DNA of 64,000 nt from CALJTV01 sp034433775 (GTDB lineage: Bacteria; Chloroflexota; Dehalococcoidia; GIF9; UBA5629). A model generated the notes under the pieces. The model worked only from the letters and a program-made list of their open reading frames with translations, searched no databases and was not told the DNA's origin. Of this stretch, positions 8,415 through 16,188 are shown piece by piece (within the stretch, counting starts at the first letter, position 1; every line of letters starts with the position of its first letter). The stretch is from contig DAOUAI010000032.1 in NCBI GenBank assembly GCA_034433775.1, forward strand, positions 1 through 64,000, read 5' to 3'. A program made the position numbers and the translations under genes.

Positions 8415-9512
8415 ATGGCTAAATCAACATTCTCTATGGCACCAGCCAGAATTAAGGCTATCGGTATTGGTGGCGGCGGCTCAAATGCTATTACCAGAAT
8501 GGTCAGAGAGGGAATCAAAGGTGTCGAGTTTATTACCATGAACACCGATGCCCAGGCTCTCGCCCTCTCCGAAGCACCTATAAGAGTCCAGCTAGGAGAA
8601 AAGCTTACCAGGGGTTTGGGTGCCGGCGGTGACCACACTGTAGGCGCTGCAGCCGCTGAGGAAAGCCGCCAGACTATCCAAGAAGTGGTCTCCGGTGCTG
8701 ACATGGTCTTTATCACCGCAGGAATGGGTGGGGGCACCGGCACAGGTGGTATTCCAGTGGTTGCAGAAATAGCCAGGCAAAGTGGCGCTCTTACCATTGG
8801 CGTTGTAACCAAACCATTCAGTTTCGAGGGAACAAGGCGCTCCAAAGTAGCTGAAGAAGGCATTCTGAATCTCTGTGAAAAGGTCGACACACTTATAATA
8901 ATCCCGAACGACCGACTCCTCGAACTCTGCGATGCCAAAACAACAGTGGACAATGCCTTCAGGCTGGCTGATGATGTACTCAGGCTTGCAGTCCAAGCTA
9001 TCGCTGAAGTGGTAACCGTGCCTGGGCTCATCAACCTAGACTTCGCTGACATCAGATCGATAATGAAGAATGCTGGTCCAGCATGGATGTCCGTAGGACG
9101 AGCCAGTGGCCAGAACAGAGCAGTTGAAGCTGCCAGGGCAGCACTCGCCAGCCCTCTGCTAGATGTTTCTGTAAATGGCGCCAAAGGAGTACTATTCAAT
9201 GTCACCGGTGGCAGCAACCTTACCCTCTTCGAATGCAACGAGGCTGCCGAGGTCATAGCACAGGCAGTTGATCCTGACGCTAACATAATATTTGGCGTCG
9301 TTTTCAATCCACAGATGGAAGACGAGATACAGATTACAATAATAGCCACTGGATTCACTGCACAATACGGAGCCGGTGTGCCCACAGAGGCTGAGCTACG
9401 TCGCTTGCTCCGTGGTGTTGCCGAAGATAGCTTAGACGTCCCGTCTTTTCTACGACGTGCACCGCAGTACCCCGCTGCGCGCCCTGCACCTGCCCCCAAA
9501 ATGCCCCTGTAA
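8415..9512 (+). CDS. ftsZ: Cell division protein FtsZ
   Basis: Tubulin-like GTPase that forms the Z ring. The 365 residues contain the nucleotide-binding loop GIGGGGSNAI, the tubulin signature GAGMGGGTGTGG around residues 104-115 and the T7 loop motif NLDFADIRSIM with catalytic acidic residues. The C-terminal linker is very short, and the conserved tail motif is recognisable as SLDVPSFLRR followed by only 14 Pro/Ala-rich residues, so the protein is compact. GGAGGT sits 9 nt before the ATG. It is the last gene of the operon and is followed by a strong terminator. A long open frame on the opposite strand (8381-9625) is a shadow. Confidence 0.97.
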   Translation: MAKSTFSMAPARIKAIGIGGGGSNAITRMVREGIKGVEFITMNTDAQALALSEAPIRVQLGEKLTRGLGAGGDHTVGAAAAEESRQTIQEVVSGADMVFITAGMGGGTGTGGIPVVAEIARQSGALTIGVVTKPFSFEGTRRSKVAEEGILNLCEKVDTLIIIPNDRLLELCDAKTTVDNAFRLADDVLRLAVQAIAEVVTVPGLINLDFADIRSIMKNAGPAWMSVGRASGQNRAVEAARAALASPLLDVSVNGAKGVLFNVTGGSNLTLFECNEAAEVIAQAVDPDANIIFGVVFNPQMEDEIQITIIATGFTAQYGAGVPTEAELRRLLRGVAEDSLDVPSFLRRAPQYPAARPAPAPKMPL

Positions 9513-9533
9513 CCCCCAGTCACCCCCTCCCCA

Positions 9534-9568
9534 ACAGAGCGGCAACTTAAAGTTGCCGCTCTGTTTTT
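9534..9568 (+). terminator. Intrinsic terminator after ftsZ
   Basis: A perfect 14-bp inverted repeat ACAGAGCGGCAACT / AGTTGCCGCTCTGT with a 3-nt loop, followed by five T. It lies 21 nt after the ftsZ stop and separates the division operon from nrdR. Confidence 0.92.
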
Positions 9569-9583
9569 AAATTCAACTTCGAG

Positions 9584-9612
9584 TTGACAATATCTATATA
9601 TTGGGTTATAAT
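9584..9612 (+). promoter_or_regulatory. nrdR-nrdJ promoter with a possible NrdR box
   Basis: TTGACA (9584-9589) and TATAAT (9607-9612) with the optimal 17-bp spacer. The spacer contains AATATCTATATATTGG, which resembles the core of the NrdR box (consensus close to ACACwATATATwGTGT) but is degenerate at the flanks. Autoregulation by NrdR through this site is an inference. Confidence 0.7.
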
Positions 9613-9642
9613 TTTGCTGTACCACAGCGTATAGGGGGTATC

Positions 9643-10197
9643 ATGAAGTGTCCCTATTGCGGTGATTCAGAGAGCAAGGTGATTGATTCCAGAGATGTAG
9701 GTGATGGTATAAGGCGCCGCCGGCAATGTCTTCGTTGTCAGGCTCGATTCACCACATACGAGCAACCACAGCTACGCAACCTCTTCGTAATTAAAAAGGA
9801 TGGCCGACGTGAGGAATTCAATCGTGATAAACTGCTTACCGGCGTCCGCAAAGCTTGCGAGAAGCGCCCACTACCCACAGGAAAAATCGACAAGCTGGTC
9901 GACGACATTGAAGCTGAACTATACCGCCTCGGAAAAACAGAGATCCCTAGCTCCCTGATAGGAGACATGGTGATGGAAAGGTTGCATAACCTAGACCATA
10001 TAGCCTATATTCGCTTTGCCAGTGTTTATCGCGAGTTTGCTGATATAGCCACACTAAAACAGGCAGTCGACACCTTGGTAGATACCAGGGCAAGAAGACC
10101 ACCAGCTGGTCAATTGCCTTTATTACCGGAGGAAGAGTTAAAGTTTTCAGGGCACCGTCAACGCAGGCGAAGGCAAAATGATCAACCGTCAAAGTAA
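9643..10197 (+). CDS. nrdR: Transcriptional repressor NrdR
   Basis: ATP/dATP-sensing repressor of ribonucleotide reductase genes. The start MKCPYCGD at 9643 is the canonical one; the open frame extends upstream to a TTG inside the promoter, which cannot be the start. The N-terminal zinc ribbon has CPYC and CLRC pairs, and an ATP-cone follows at residues about 49-139 (VIKKDGRREEFNRDKLLTGV). At 184 residues it is some 30 longer than usual because of a basic C-terminal tail that includes RQRRRRQ. It overlaps nrdJ by 20 nt, so the regulator and its presumed target form one unit. Confidence 0.95.
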   Translation: MKCPYCGDSESKVIDSRDVGDGIRRRRQCLRCQARFTTYEQPQLRNLFVIKKDGRREEFNRDKLLTGVRKACEKRPLPTGKIDKLVDDIEAELYRLGKTEIPSSLIGDMVMERLHNLDHIAYIRFASVYREFADIATLKQAVDTLVDTRARRPPAGQLPLLPEEELKFSGHRQRRRRQNDQPSK

Positions 10198-12706
10198 GTT
10201 AAGCCCACAAGCTGCAACTAACCAAAACCGCATAGCCCGTGCTATTTTTGCAGCCGCGGAGGCTATGGGGATTACAGACAGGAAACTGCTGGAAGAGCTT
10301 ACCGATCAAGTTATACAAAGGCTAGAACCGAGACCTACTTTGCCAGGGATGGAGGATCTAGTGTCAAAACAGAGAAAACAAAGCCCCTCACACGCACAAA
10401 TTAGAGATGCAGTCAAACAAGTCTTAGCAGGGAAAAAACAACAGACAACAGAGTCCCCACCCAGACTACTTGTCTCACAAGCACCCCCCGAGGCAGAAAC
10501 AGGATTGCACCTTTCTCAGAACGCATTGACTGTGCTTGAAAAAAGATACTTGAAAAGAGATAACCAAGGACAAGTTATCGAGACTCCCGAAGAAATGTTT
10601 CGCAGAGTGGCAAGACATATCGCCTCTGCGGAACTCAATTACGATCCTAAAGCCGATGTCAGCTTTTGGGAAGAGAAGTTTTACCAGCTTATGACCTCTT
10701 TGGAATTCTTACCTAACTCCCCAACCCTTATGAACGCCGGTAGAGAACTCGGACAACTGTCTGCCTGTTTCGTCATTCCCGTCGATGATTCAATGGAATC
10801 CATATTTGATGCTGTAAAATATACTGCTTTGATCCATAAAAGTGGTGGCGGCACCGGATTCTCCTTTTCCCGCTTGAGACCTAAAAATGACAGGGTGGGA
10901 TCGACTGGGGGCATCGCCAGCGGTCCAGTTTCTTTCATGCGAGCTTTTGACACGGCGACCGATGTTATTAAACAGGGGGGCATGCGTCGGGGGGCTAATA
11001 TGGCTATCTTAAACGTCGACCACCCCGATATTCTGGATTTCATTTTTGCCAAAGAAGACCCTAAAGCATTAACAAACTTTAACCTTTCAGTAGCCGTGAC
11101 AGATAGCTTTATGCAAGCAGTGGAAAACGGAAAGGACTATGACCTGATAAATCCCCGAACCGGTGAGGCCACTGGCAAACTGAACGCTCAAGAAGTGTTT
11201 AGAAAGATTGCCGAAATGGCATGGCGGACCGGAGACCCTGGCATAGTCTTCATCGACACTATAAACAGGTACAACCCCACCCCTCATTTAGGAAGGATAG
11301 AAAGCACCAACCCGTGCGGCGAACAGCCGCTGTTACCGTTTGAGTCCTGCAATCTCGGTTCTATAAACCTTTCTAAGATGGTCAAATACGAAAATGGTAA
11401 TCCAGAGATTGACTTCGTTAAGCTGGGCGAGGTTATTAGACTCGGAGTACGCTTCCTCGACAATGTTATTGACGTCAACGAATTTCCATTACCTCAGATA
11501 GAAAGAATGACTAAGTCCACCAGAAAGATCGGACTCGGCGTAATGGGATTCGCTGATATGCTAATCAAGCTCTGTACCCCTTACAACTCTGAGGAGGCAC
11601 TGCAAATAGCAGAGAGACTCATGCGCTACATATCGGAAGAGGCAACCAAAGAATCTGTAAAACTGGGAATAGAACGGGGCGTGTTCCCTGCATTCAAGGG
11701 CAGCATTTATGACACAGGCAATGGAATAAGACCGAGAAATGCCTCACGGACCACCATCGCCCCCACCGGTACGCTCAGCATAATTGCTAACTGTTCTAGT
11801 GGCATTGAGCCACTTTTCGCACTCAGCTATACTCGTCATATCCTCGATGGCGCGGAACTCATCGAGGTTAACCCACATTTCGAAGCAATAGCTAAAAAAG
11901 AAGGCTTTTATTCACAGGAATTTATGGAGGGGCTGGCTAAAGGGAAACGGCTTAAGGATTTCGAAGGTATCCCCGGCTGGGTAAAAGAGGTTTTTGTCAC
12001 CGCCCATGATATTACCCCAGAATGGCACGTAAAGATGCAGGCAGCTTTCCAAAAATACACTGATAGTGCTGTCTCCAAGACAGTTAACTTGCCCCACGAG
12101 GCAACGGTTGAAGATGTGGCAAAAGTGTTCCTGCTCGCTCACAAACTCGGTCTAAAAGGGATCACGATTTACCGCGACCGCAGTCGTGAAAGCCAGGTGC
12201 TGACAACCGGTGATATTAAAGAACCTGCTTCCACAACACTGCTAAAACCAAGACATCGCCCTAAAGTTACTAAGGGGATCACTGAACGAGTGACGACAGG
12301 CTGTGGATACATATATGTTACGGTTAATTTCGATGAAAAGGGGATCTGTGAAGTATTTTCCAGCCTTGGCAAAGCAGGCGGCTGTGCGTCAGCACAACTA
12401 GAAGCTACCAGCAGGCTCATCTCCTTAGCCTTAAGATCGGGCATTGATACCGCTTCGATCACAAAACACCTCCGTGGTATCCGCTGTCCATCCGTTGCTT
12501 GGGAAGAAGGACGTGCTATCCTTTCATGTGCTGATGCTATCGCTAGTGTACTGGAGAAATATGTAAAAGACACAGGAACCGGTACTACTGACGATCAAGA
12601 AACGACTAAGAACTGGGCAGGACAGTGTCCAGAGTGTGGGAATATCCTAATTTATCAAGAAGGTTGCCATATCTGTCCTAGCTGCGGCTACACTAAGTGC
12701 GGTTAG
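10178..12706 (+). CDS. nrdJ: Adenosylcobalamin-dependent (class II) ribonucleotide reductase
   Basis: Makes deoxyribonucleotides using a radical generated from adenosylcobalamin, so it works without oxygen. The 842-residue chain has a degenerate N-terminal segment of about 100 residues that may be an ATP-cone remnant. The catalytic barrel follows, with FLPNSPTLMNAGRELGQLSAC (shown in part by LPNSPTLMNAG) and the active-site stretch NPCGEQPLLPFESCNLGS starting at Asn378, which gives Cys380 and Glu382. The C-terminus is a zinc-ribbon tail with CPEC and CPSC pairs plus a final Cys, likely the redox shuttle. Thioredoxin or glutaredoxin partners are not in the window. It overlaps nrdR by 20 nt. 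Confidence 0.95.
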   Translation: MINRQSKLSPQAATNQNRIARAIFAAAEAMGITDRKLLEELTDQVIQRLEPRPTLPGMEDLVSKQRKQSPSHAQIRDAVKQVLAGKKQQTTESPPRLLVSQAPPEAETGLHLSQNALTVLEKRYLKRDNQGQVIETPEEMFRRVARHIASAELNYDPKADVSFWEEKFYQLMTSLEFLPNSPTLMNAGRELGQLSACFVIPVDDSMESIFDAVKYTALIHKSGGGTGFSFSRLRPKNDRVGSTGGIASGPVSFMRAFDTATDVIKQGGMRRGANMAILNVDHPDILDFIFAKEDPKALTNFNLSVAVTDSFMQAVENGKDYDLINPRTGEATGKLNAQEVFRKIAEMAWRTGDPGIVFIDTINRYNPTPHLGRIESTNPCGEQPLLPFESCNLGSINLSKMVKYENGNPEIDFVKLGEVIRLGVRFLDNVIDVNEFPLPQIERMTKSTRKIGLGVMGFADMLIKLCTPYNSEEALQIAERLMRYISEEATKESVKLGIERGVFPAFKGSIYDTGNGIRPRNASRTTIAPTGTLSIIANCSSGIEPLFALSYTRHILDGAELIEVNPHFEAIAKKEGFYSQEFMEGLAKGKRLKDFEGIPGWVKEVFVTAHDITPEWHVKMQAAFQKYTDSAVSKTVNLPHEATVEDVAKVFLLAHKLGLKGITIYRDRSRESQVLTTGDIKEPASTTLLKPRHRPKVTKGITERVTTGCGYIYVTVNFDEKGICEVFSSLGKAGGCASAQLEATSRLISLALRSGIDTASITKHLRGIRCPSVAWEEGRAILSCADAIASVLEKYVKDTGTGTTDDQETTKNWAGQCPECGNILIYQEGCHICPSCGYTKCG

Positions 12707-12730
12707 AGTCCTAAACAATTGGAGGGGCAT

Positions 12731-14179
12731 GTGGAAAACAGCGACCTCACTTTTTCCCAGGCTTTCAAACAGATAGCAAAAAGTGCAAACTCATCATTGC
12801 CACTAAGAAAAGCTCTGAACTCCATAGCCAAGAGCACCACTAAAGCCCTAAAGGCTACAGGCTGTACCATCATGCTCTTAAGCACACAAAGAGAACATCT
12901 GGACATTGTAGCTGCCTTCGGTCTTAGCGATATGTACCTGAAAAAGGGAGCGCTAAATGCACGGAGGAGCCTCCACGAGGTTATGGAAGGAAAGATAATC
13001 TCAATCTTCGATGCAAAAGAAGACCAACGGACTCAATATCCAGAAGCCGCAGGAATGGAAAGAATAAGCTCAATCCTAGCAGTTCCTATCCTACAGGGCG
13101 GAGAGGTAATCGGGCAAATTCGCATCTACACCCGCGAACCGACTCATTTTTCTCATGCTGAAAAAGACTTTGCATCAACAGTGGCCAATATAGTCTCCGT
13201 GGTACTCGAAAAAGCCGAACTCCGCCAACTACTCAAGGACAAACATAAAGCAAGAGTAAGCAAAAGGCAGAGACTGGCTGAAGTCCCTAGATTACCGTCC
13301 TCATCACTAAGGCCCTCTTCCTTTGGACATCCCAGTGAAGAAGAATTTGCCAAGCTGCTCGATTTTTACAGGATCGAATGGTTATACGAACCACGCTCTT
13401 TCCCTTTGTCATGGCAGGGCGGCAAGATAACAGAGATGTTTACCCCCGACTTTTATCTACCAGAATTGGACCTTTATATTGAACTCACAACTTTAAAACA
13501 AAGCCTGATCACAGAGAAGAACCGTAAAGTACGCCGCCTGCGTGAGCTTTACCCTGATATAAACATCAAACTTCTCACCAGAAACGATTATTTAAGACTA
13601 TTAGCTAAATATGGCTACGGAAATCTAGGAGTTACAAAAGTACGAGGAATAGACCGTGTTCTTTTTAGCCATACGCAAATCCAGCGCCGTGTAAAAGCAC
13701 TTGCGAAGCAAATTTCACGAGACTATGCTGGCAAGCAACTACTTTTAGTAGGTATCCTCAAGGGCGTTATTTGTTTCATGTCCGACCTTATGCAATATAT
13801 ATCAATACCACTTGATATAGATTTTATGGCAATCTCATACTATGGCACCGACGCTGAAACAGTTGTGAAAATAACCAAGGATCTTACTACAAGCATTTCC
13901 GGACTGGATGTCATAATGGTAGAAGATATTGTAGATACAGGAATGACACTCAACTATGTGCTGGGGCACCTCACTTCATACAAACCAGCCAGCTTGCGCG
14001 TATGCACCCTGCTAGACAAGCGAGTACGTCGCTTGGTCGATGTGCCACTACACTACATCGGTTTTGAAATCCCGGATGAGTTTGTAGTAGGTTACGGACT
14101 GGACTTCCGCGGAGAATACAGAAACCTGCCATTTATCGGCGTACTCAGTCCAGAGCTAACTGAAGAAAGACGAAAATGA
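12731..14179 (+). CDS. GAF / PD-(D/E)XK-like / hypoxanthine phosphoribosyltransferase fusion
   Basis: A 482-residue protein in three parts. Residues about 6-170 look like a GAF sensor domain (IAVPILQGGEVIGQIRIYTRE core). Residues about 200-290 resemble a small PD-(D/E)XK nuclease fold, with SEEEFAKLLDFYRIEWLYEP, then FTPDFYLPELDLYIELT giving Asp239 and Glu251 as candidate metal ligands, and a basic helix after it. Residues about 306-478 are a full hypoxanthine phosphoribosyltransferase with the PRPP loop VEDIVDTGMT (397-406) and the LKG loop VGILKGVICF. The GTG at 12731 has GGAGG 5 nt upstream; an in-frame TTG 4 codons earlier overlaps that site. It lies 24 nt after nrdJ, so purine salvage and deoxynucleotide synthesis share a transcript. 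The sequence Glu-Leu-Thr replaces the usual Glu-x-Lys, so nuclease activity is uncertain. Confidence 0.85.
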   Translation: MENSDLTFSQAFKQIAKSANSSLPLRKALNSIAKSTTKALKATGCTIMLLSTQREHLDIVAAFGLSDMYLKKGALNARRSLHEVMEGKIISIFDAKEDQRTQYPEAAGMERISSILAVPILQGGEVIGQIRIYTREPTHFSHAEKDFASTVANIVSVVLEKAELRQLLKDKHKARVSKRQRLAEVPRLPSSSLRPSSFGHPSEEEFAKLLDFYRIEWLYEPRSFPLSWQGGKITEMFTPDFYLPELDLYIELTTLKQSLITEKNRKVRRLRELYPDINIKLLTRNDYLRLLAKYGYGNLGVTKVRGIDRVLFSHTQIQRRVKALAKQISRDYAGKQLLLVGILKGVICFMSDLMQYISIPLDIDFMAISYYGTDAETVVKITKDLTTSISGLDVIMVEDIVDTGMTLNYVLGHLTSYKPASLRVCTLLDKRVRRLVDVPLHYIGFEIPDEFVVGYGLDFRGEYRNLPFIGVLSPELTEERRK

Positions 14180-14181
14180 GT

Positions 14182-14285
14182 TGCCCCAAGTAACCTCACC
14201 TTCCCGGCTCCACAATCCAACGCTTTTCGGCCTTCGCCTACCTTGCGTCAGTGCCTCACCGCTTCAGGCTTGACTACTTGGGGCA
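14182..14285 (-). ncRNA. Candidate small structured RNA, about 104 nt
   Basis: On the minus strand a consensus promoter (14292-14320) places the transcription start at the first base or two of an RNA whose 5' and 3' ends pair over 11 bp (UGCCCCAAGUA with UACUUGGGGCA). The interior has a GCCU/AGGC hairpin and an ACGC/GCGU arm. It is not a signal recognition particle RNA, since the conserved GGUCAGG and GGAAGGAAGCAGCC core is absent, and I recognise no riboswitch. No poly-U follows its 3' end on this strand. Expression is unproven. Confidence 0.4.
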
Positions 14286-14291
14286 TTTTTT
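14182..14291 (+). terminator. Long-loop inverted repeat with T-tract after the HPRT fusion gene
   Basis: TGCCCCAAGTA (14182-14192) and TACTTGGGGCA (14275-14285) pair perfectly over 11 bp and are followed on the plus strand by six T. The 82-nt interior can fold further (for example ACGC/GCGT arms). For plus-strand transcription this is a plausible terminator of nrdR-nrdJ-HPRT, although the large loop is unusual. The same DNA may instead encode a minus-strand RNA (see next entry). Confidence 0.55.
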
Positions 14292-14320
14292 AATATAACA
14301 CACCTGAAACACTTTGTCAA
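14292..14320 (-). promoter_or_regulatory. Minus-strand sigma-70 promoter facing the structured locus
   Basis: Reading the minus strand, TTGACA (14320-14315), a 17-bp spacer and TATATT (14297-14292). No open reading frame follows it on this strand before the convergent HPRT fusion gene, so it would drive only the candidate small RNA or an antisense transcript. Confidence 0.5.
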
Positions 14321-14330
14321 GACCCTCTAC

Positions 14331-14366
14331 TAGACTGCTCACTCCCACACGCGGTATAATGGGAGT
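14331..14366 (+). promoter_or_regulatory. Promoter of the citrate/homocitrate synthase gene, with an inverted repeat over the -10
   Basis: TAGACT (14331-14336), an 18-bp spacer and a perfect TATAAT (14355-14360). ACTCCC (14341-14346) and GGGAGT (14361-14366) form an inverted repeat bracketing the -10 box, a possible operator. GGAGGAA ribosome-binding site precedes the ATG at 14420. Confidence 0.6.
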
Positions 14367-14419
14367 CACTAAGTCGTTAGCTACCTTAATCTTTAATTCC
14401 TAAAACAGGAGGAATACCG

Positions 14420-15658
14420 ATGGGGAAAATTTACATCATTGACGTAACTAACCGAGATGGCGTTCAGACTGCCAATCTGGGGTTGTCCAAACTTGAGAAA
14501 ACAATGATAAATCTTTACCTGAATGAGATGGGGGTCTTCCAATCAGAATTCGGATTCCCCACTACTCACCATGAAACTAATTACCTGCAAGCAAATCTAG
14601 AGCTGGCTGAGATGGGTGTGTTGAAGCCGATGAGGTTAGGAGGATGGATAAGAGCTACTGTAGACGACGTAAAGACCGCCTTCAAGCTTGTGCCAAATCT
14701 CAAACATCTCAACTTGTCAATTTCTACCTCTGACCAGATGATTCAGGGCAAATTTCTGGGTCGCAAGACCAGAGATGACATCATTCAAATGATGACCGAA
14801 GCAGTAGATGCCGCACGCGAGTATGGTGCTGAGTCAATAGGCGTAAACGCCGAAGATGCCTCGAGAACAGACTTAGATTTCTTAGTCAAATTTGCTTCTC
14901 AAGCAAAGTTACACGGTGCTCACCGTCTTAGATATTGTGACACCCTAGGATATGATAATCCCTTCACTATATACGAGACATCACGAACATTAGCAAAAGA
15001 AGTAGACATACCTATAGAACTTCACTGCCATGGTGATCTTGGTATGGCAGTAGCTAATTCGCTCGCCGGAGCTAAAGGTGTGCTGGATGCCGGACAAGAC
15101 GCCTATATTAACACAACCGTGAACGGTATCGGAGAACGAGCTGGCAATGCCGATCTGGTCGCTACCGTCCTTGCAGTGACCAAATCTAAGGGATTCGCTG
15201 GAAAATACCAGTTAGGTAACCACGTTAAACTTAACATGGCATGGAGGATAGCTAAATTTGCCAGTTACGCTTTTAAGGTGCCCATACCCATTAACCAACC
15301 AGGGGTCGGTGCCAATGCATTTGCTCACGCCTCGGGCATCCATGCCGATGGGGTCCTAAAAGACCCACAAAACTACGAACTGTACAGCTATACCGAGCTC
15401 GGAAGAGGTGAACCAGAACTTGTCGAGACTGGAAGCCAGATATGCACCGGTGAGTACGGCGGAATATCAGGCTTCAGACATGTCATGGGTAAAATGGCAG
15501 TAGAGTTCAAAGATAGTCAAGAGGCAGAAACAATACTGGAATTAGTCAGATACGCCAATGTCGCCTGCCAGAAGCCACTTGTTGAAGATGAATTGCTGTT
15601 TATTGCCAAATATCCACAAATCGCTAAAAAGTTATTGACACTTACACCGCTGGTATAA
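14420..15658 (+). CDS. Homocitrate/2-isopropylmalate synthase family protein, candidate Re-citrate synthase
   Basis: DRE-TIM metallolyase that condenses acetyl-CoA with a 2-oxoacid. In 412 residues the active-site motif appears as DVTNRDGVQ, the metal-binding histidines as ELHCHGDLGMAVANS and the family signature as NGIGERAGNADL; a second-half motif is FAHASGIHADGVLKD. The chain lacks the long leucine-sensing regulatory domain of LeuA, so feedback control of that kind is unlikely. Dehalococcoides is known to use a Re-specific citrate synthase that was annotated as homocitrate synthase, and this protein has the same size and family, so that role is the best guess, made by analogy. It stands alone under its own promoter. 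Confidence 0.75.
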   Translation: MGKIYIIDVTNRDGVQTANLGLSKLEKTMINLYLNEMGVFQSEFGFPTTHHETNYLQANLELAEMGVLKPMRLGGWIRATVDDVKTAFKLVPNLKHLNLSISTSDQMIQGKFLGRKTRDDIIQMMTEAVDAAREYGAESIGVNAEDASRTDLDFLVKFASQAKLHGAHRLRYCDTLGYDNPFTIYETSRTLAKEVDIPIELHCHGDLGMAVANSLAGAKGVLDAGQDAYINTTVNGIGERAGNADLVATVLAVTKSKGFAGKYQLGNHVKLNMAWRIAKFASYAFKVPIPINQPGVGANAFAHASGIHADGVLKDPQNYELYSYTELGRGEPELVETGSQICTGEYGGISGFRHVMGKMAVEFKDSQEAETILELVRYANVACQKPLVEDELLFIAKYPQIAKKLLTLTPLV

Positions 15659-15659
15659 T
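15651..15659 (+). promoter_or_regulatory. Extended -10 element before the TrmO-type gene
   Basis: TGGTATAAT overlaps the stop codon of the preceding synthase gene. A TTGACA lies at 15635-15640, but the 13-bp spacing to TATAAT is too short for a standard promoter, so the element would have to act as an extended -10 site. It is 57 nt upstream of the ATG at 15717. Confidence 0.35.
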
Positions 15660-15716
15660 TCGCCTCTCAGATAGAAAGAAGCTGGTTTTATGAATTAAAG
15701 CTGAAAAACTGACTGG

Positions 15717-16166
15717 ATGGCAAAACTGAAAGCTCACTTAATGCCCATTGGAATAGTAAGAAACAAACTTGAAGAGCCAGGACAAAGGAGGTGGCAGAAA
15801 GTTATCTCCGAAATAATCGTCGACAAGAAACTAGAAACAGCACTGGATGGCGTAGAAGAGTTCTCCCATCTCATAATTGTTTATTGGATGCATAAACTGC
15901 CCCAAAGGCAACAACCGCCAATAAAAGTGCATCCTCGAGGTGAGGACTCATTACCGCTAGTCGGAGTATTTGCCAGCCGGAGCCCAAGCCGCCCCAACCC
16001 GATAGGTATAACAGTAGTAAAGTTGCTTGAGCGCCAGGGAAATATCCTTAAAGTTGCAGGGCTTGACGCGATTAATGGAACACCATTGCTTGACATTAAG
16101 CCGTACATCCCGTCCCATGATTCAATCAAAAATGCGGTAGTCCCAGAATGGCTTGAACCTAAATAG
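15717..16166 (+). CDS. TrmO (TsaA/YaeB) family tRNA methyltransferase
   Basis: Single-sheet beta-barrel SAM enzyme; the characterised member N6-methylates t6A37 in tRNA-Thr. The 149 residues carry the family start PIGIVRNKLEEP, the middle motif GVEEFSHLIIVYWMH, the diagnostic FASRSPSRPNPIGITVVKL and the end LDIKPYIPSHD. The length matches the minimal core; the C-terminal extension of E. coli TrmO is absent. No clear Shine-Dalgarno precedes the ATG. Some members of this family act on other small molecules in metal or cofactor pathways, so the tRNA role is likely but not certain. Confidence 0.85.
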   Translation: MAKLKAHLMPIGIVRNKLEEPGQRRWQKVISEIIVDKKLETALDGVEEFSHLIIVYWMHKLPQRQQPPIKVHPRGEDSLPLVGVFASRSPSRPNPIGITVVKLLERQGNILKVAGLDAINGTPLLDIKPYIPSHDSIKNAVVPEWLEPK

Positions 16167-16188
16167 CCTGCCTATTAAAAAACAAACT

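Noticed and set aside
8381..9625. A 414-codon open frame on the minus strand opposite ftsZ
   Set aside because: It is a shadow of the ftsZ codons: Ser/Ala/Pro-rich low-complexity product, no ribosome-binding site and no recognisable domain, while ftsZ is unmistakable on the other strand.
14182..14291. SRP RNA (ffs) or riboswitch at the structured locus
   Set aside because: The invariant GGUCAGG and GGAAGGAAGCAGCC core of SRP RNA is absent on both strands, and conserved blocks of cobalamin and c-di-GMP riboswitches are not complete.
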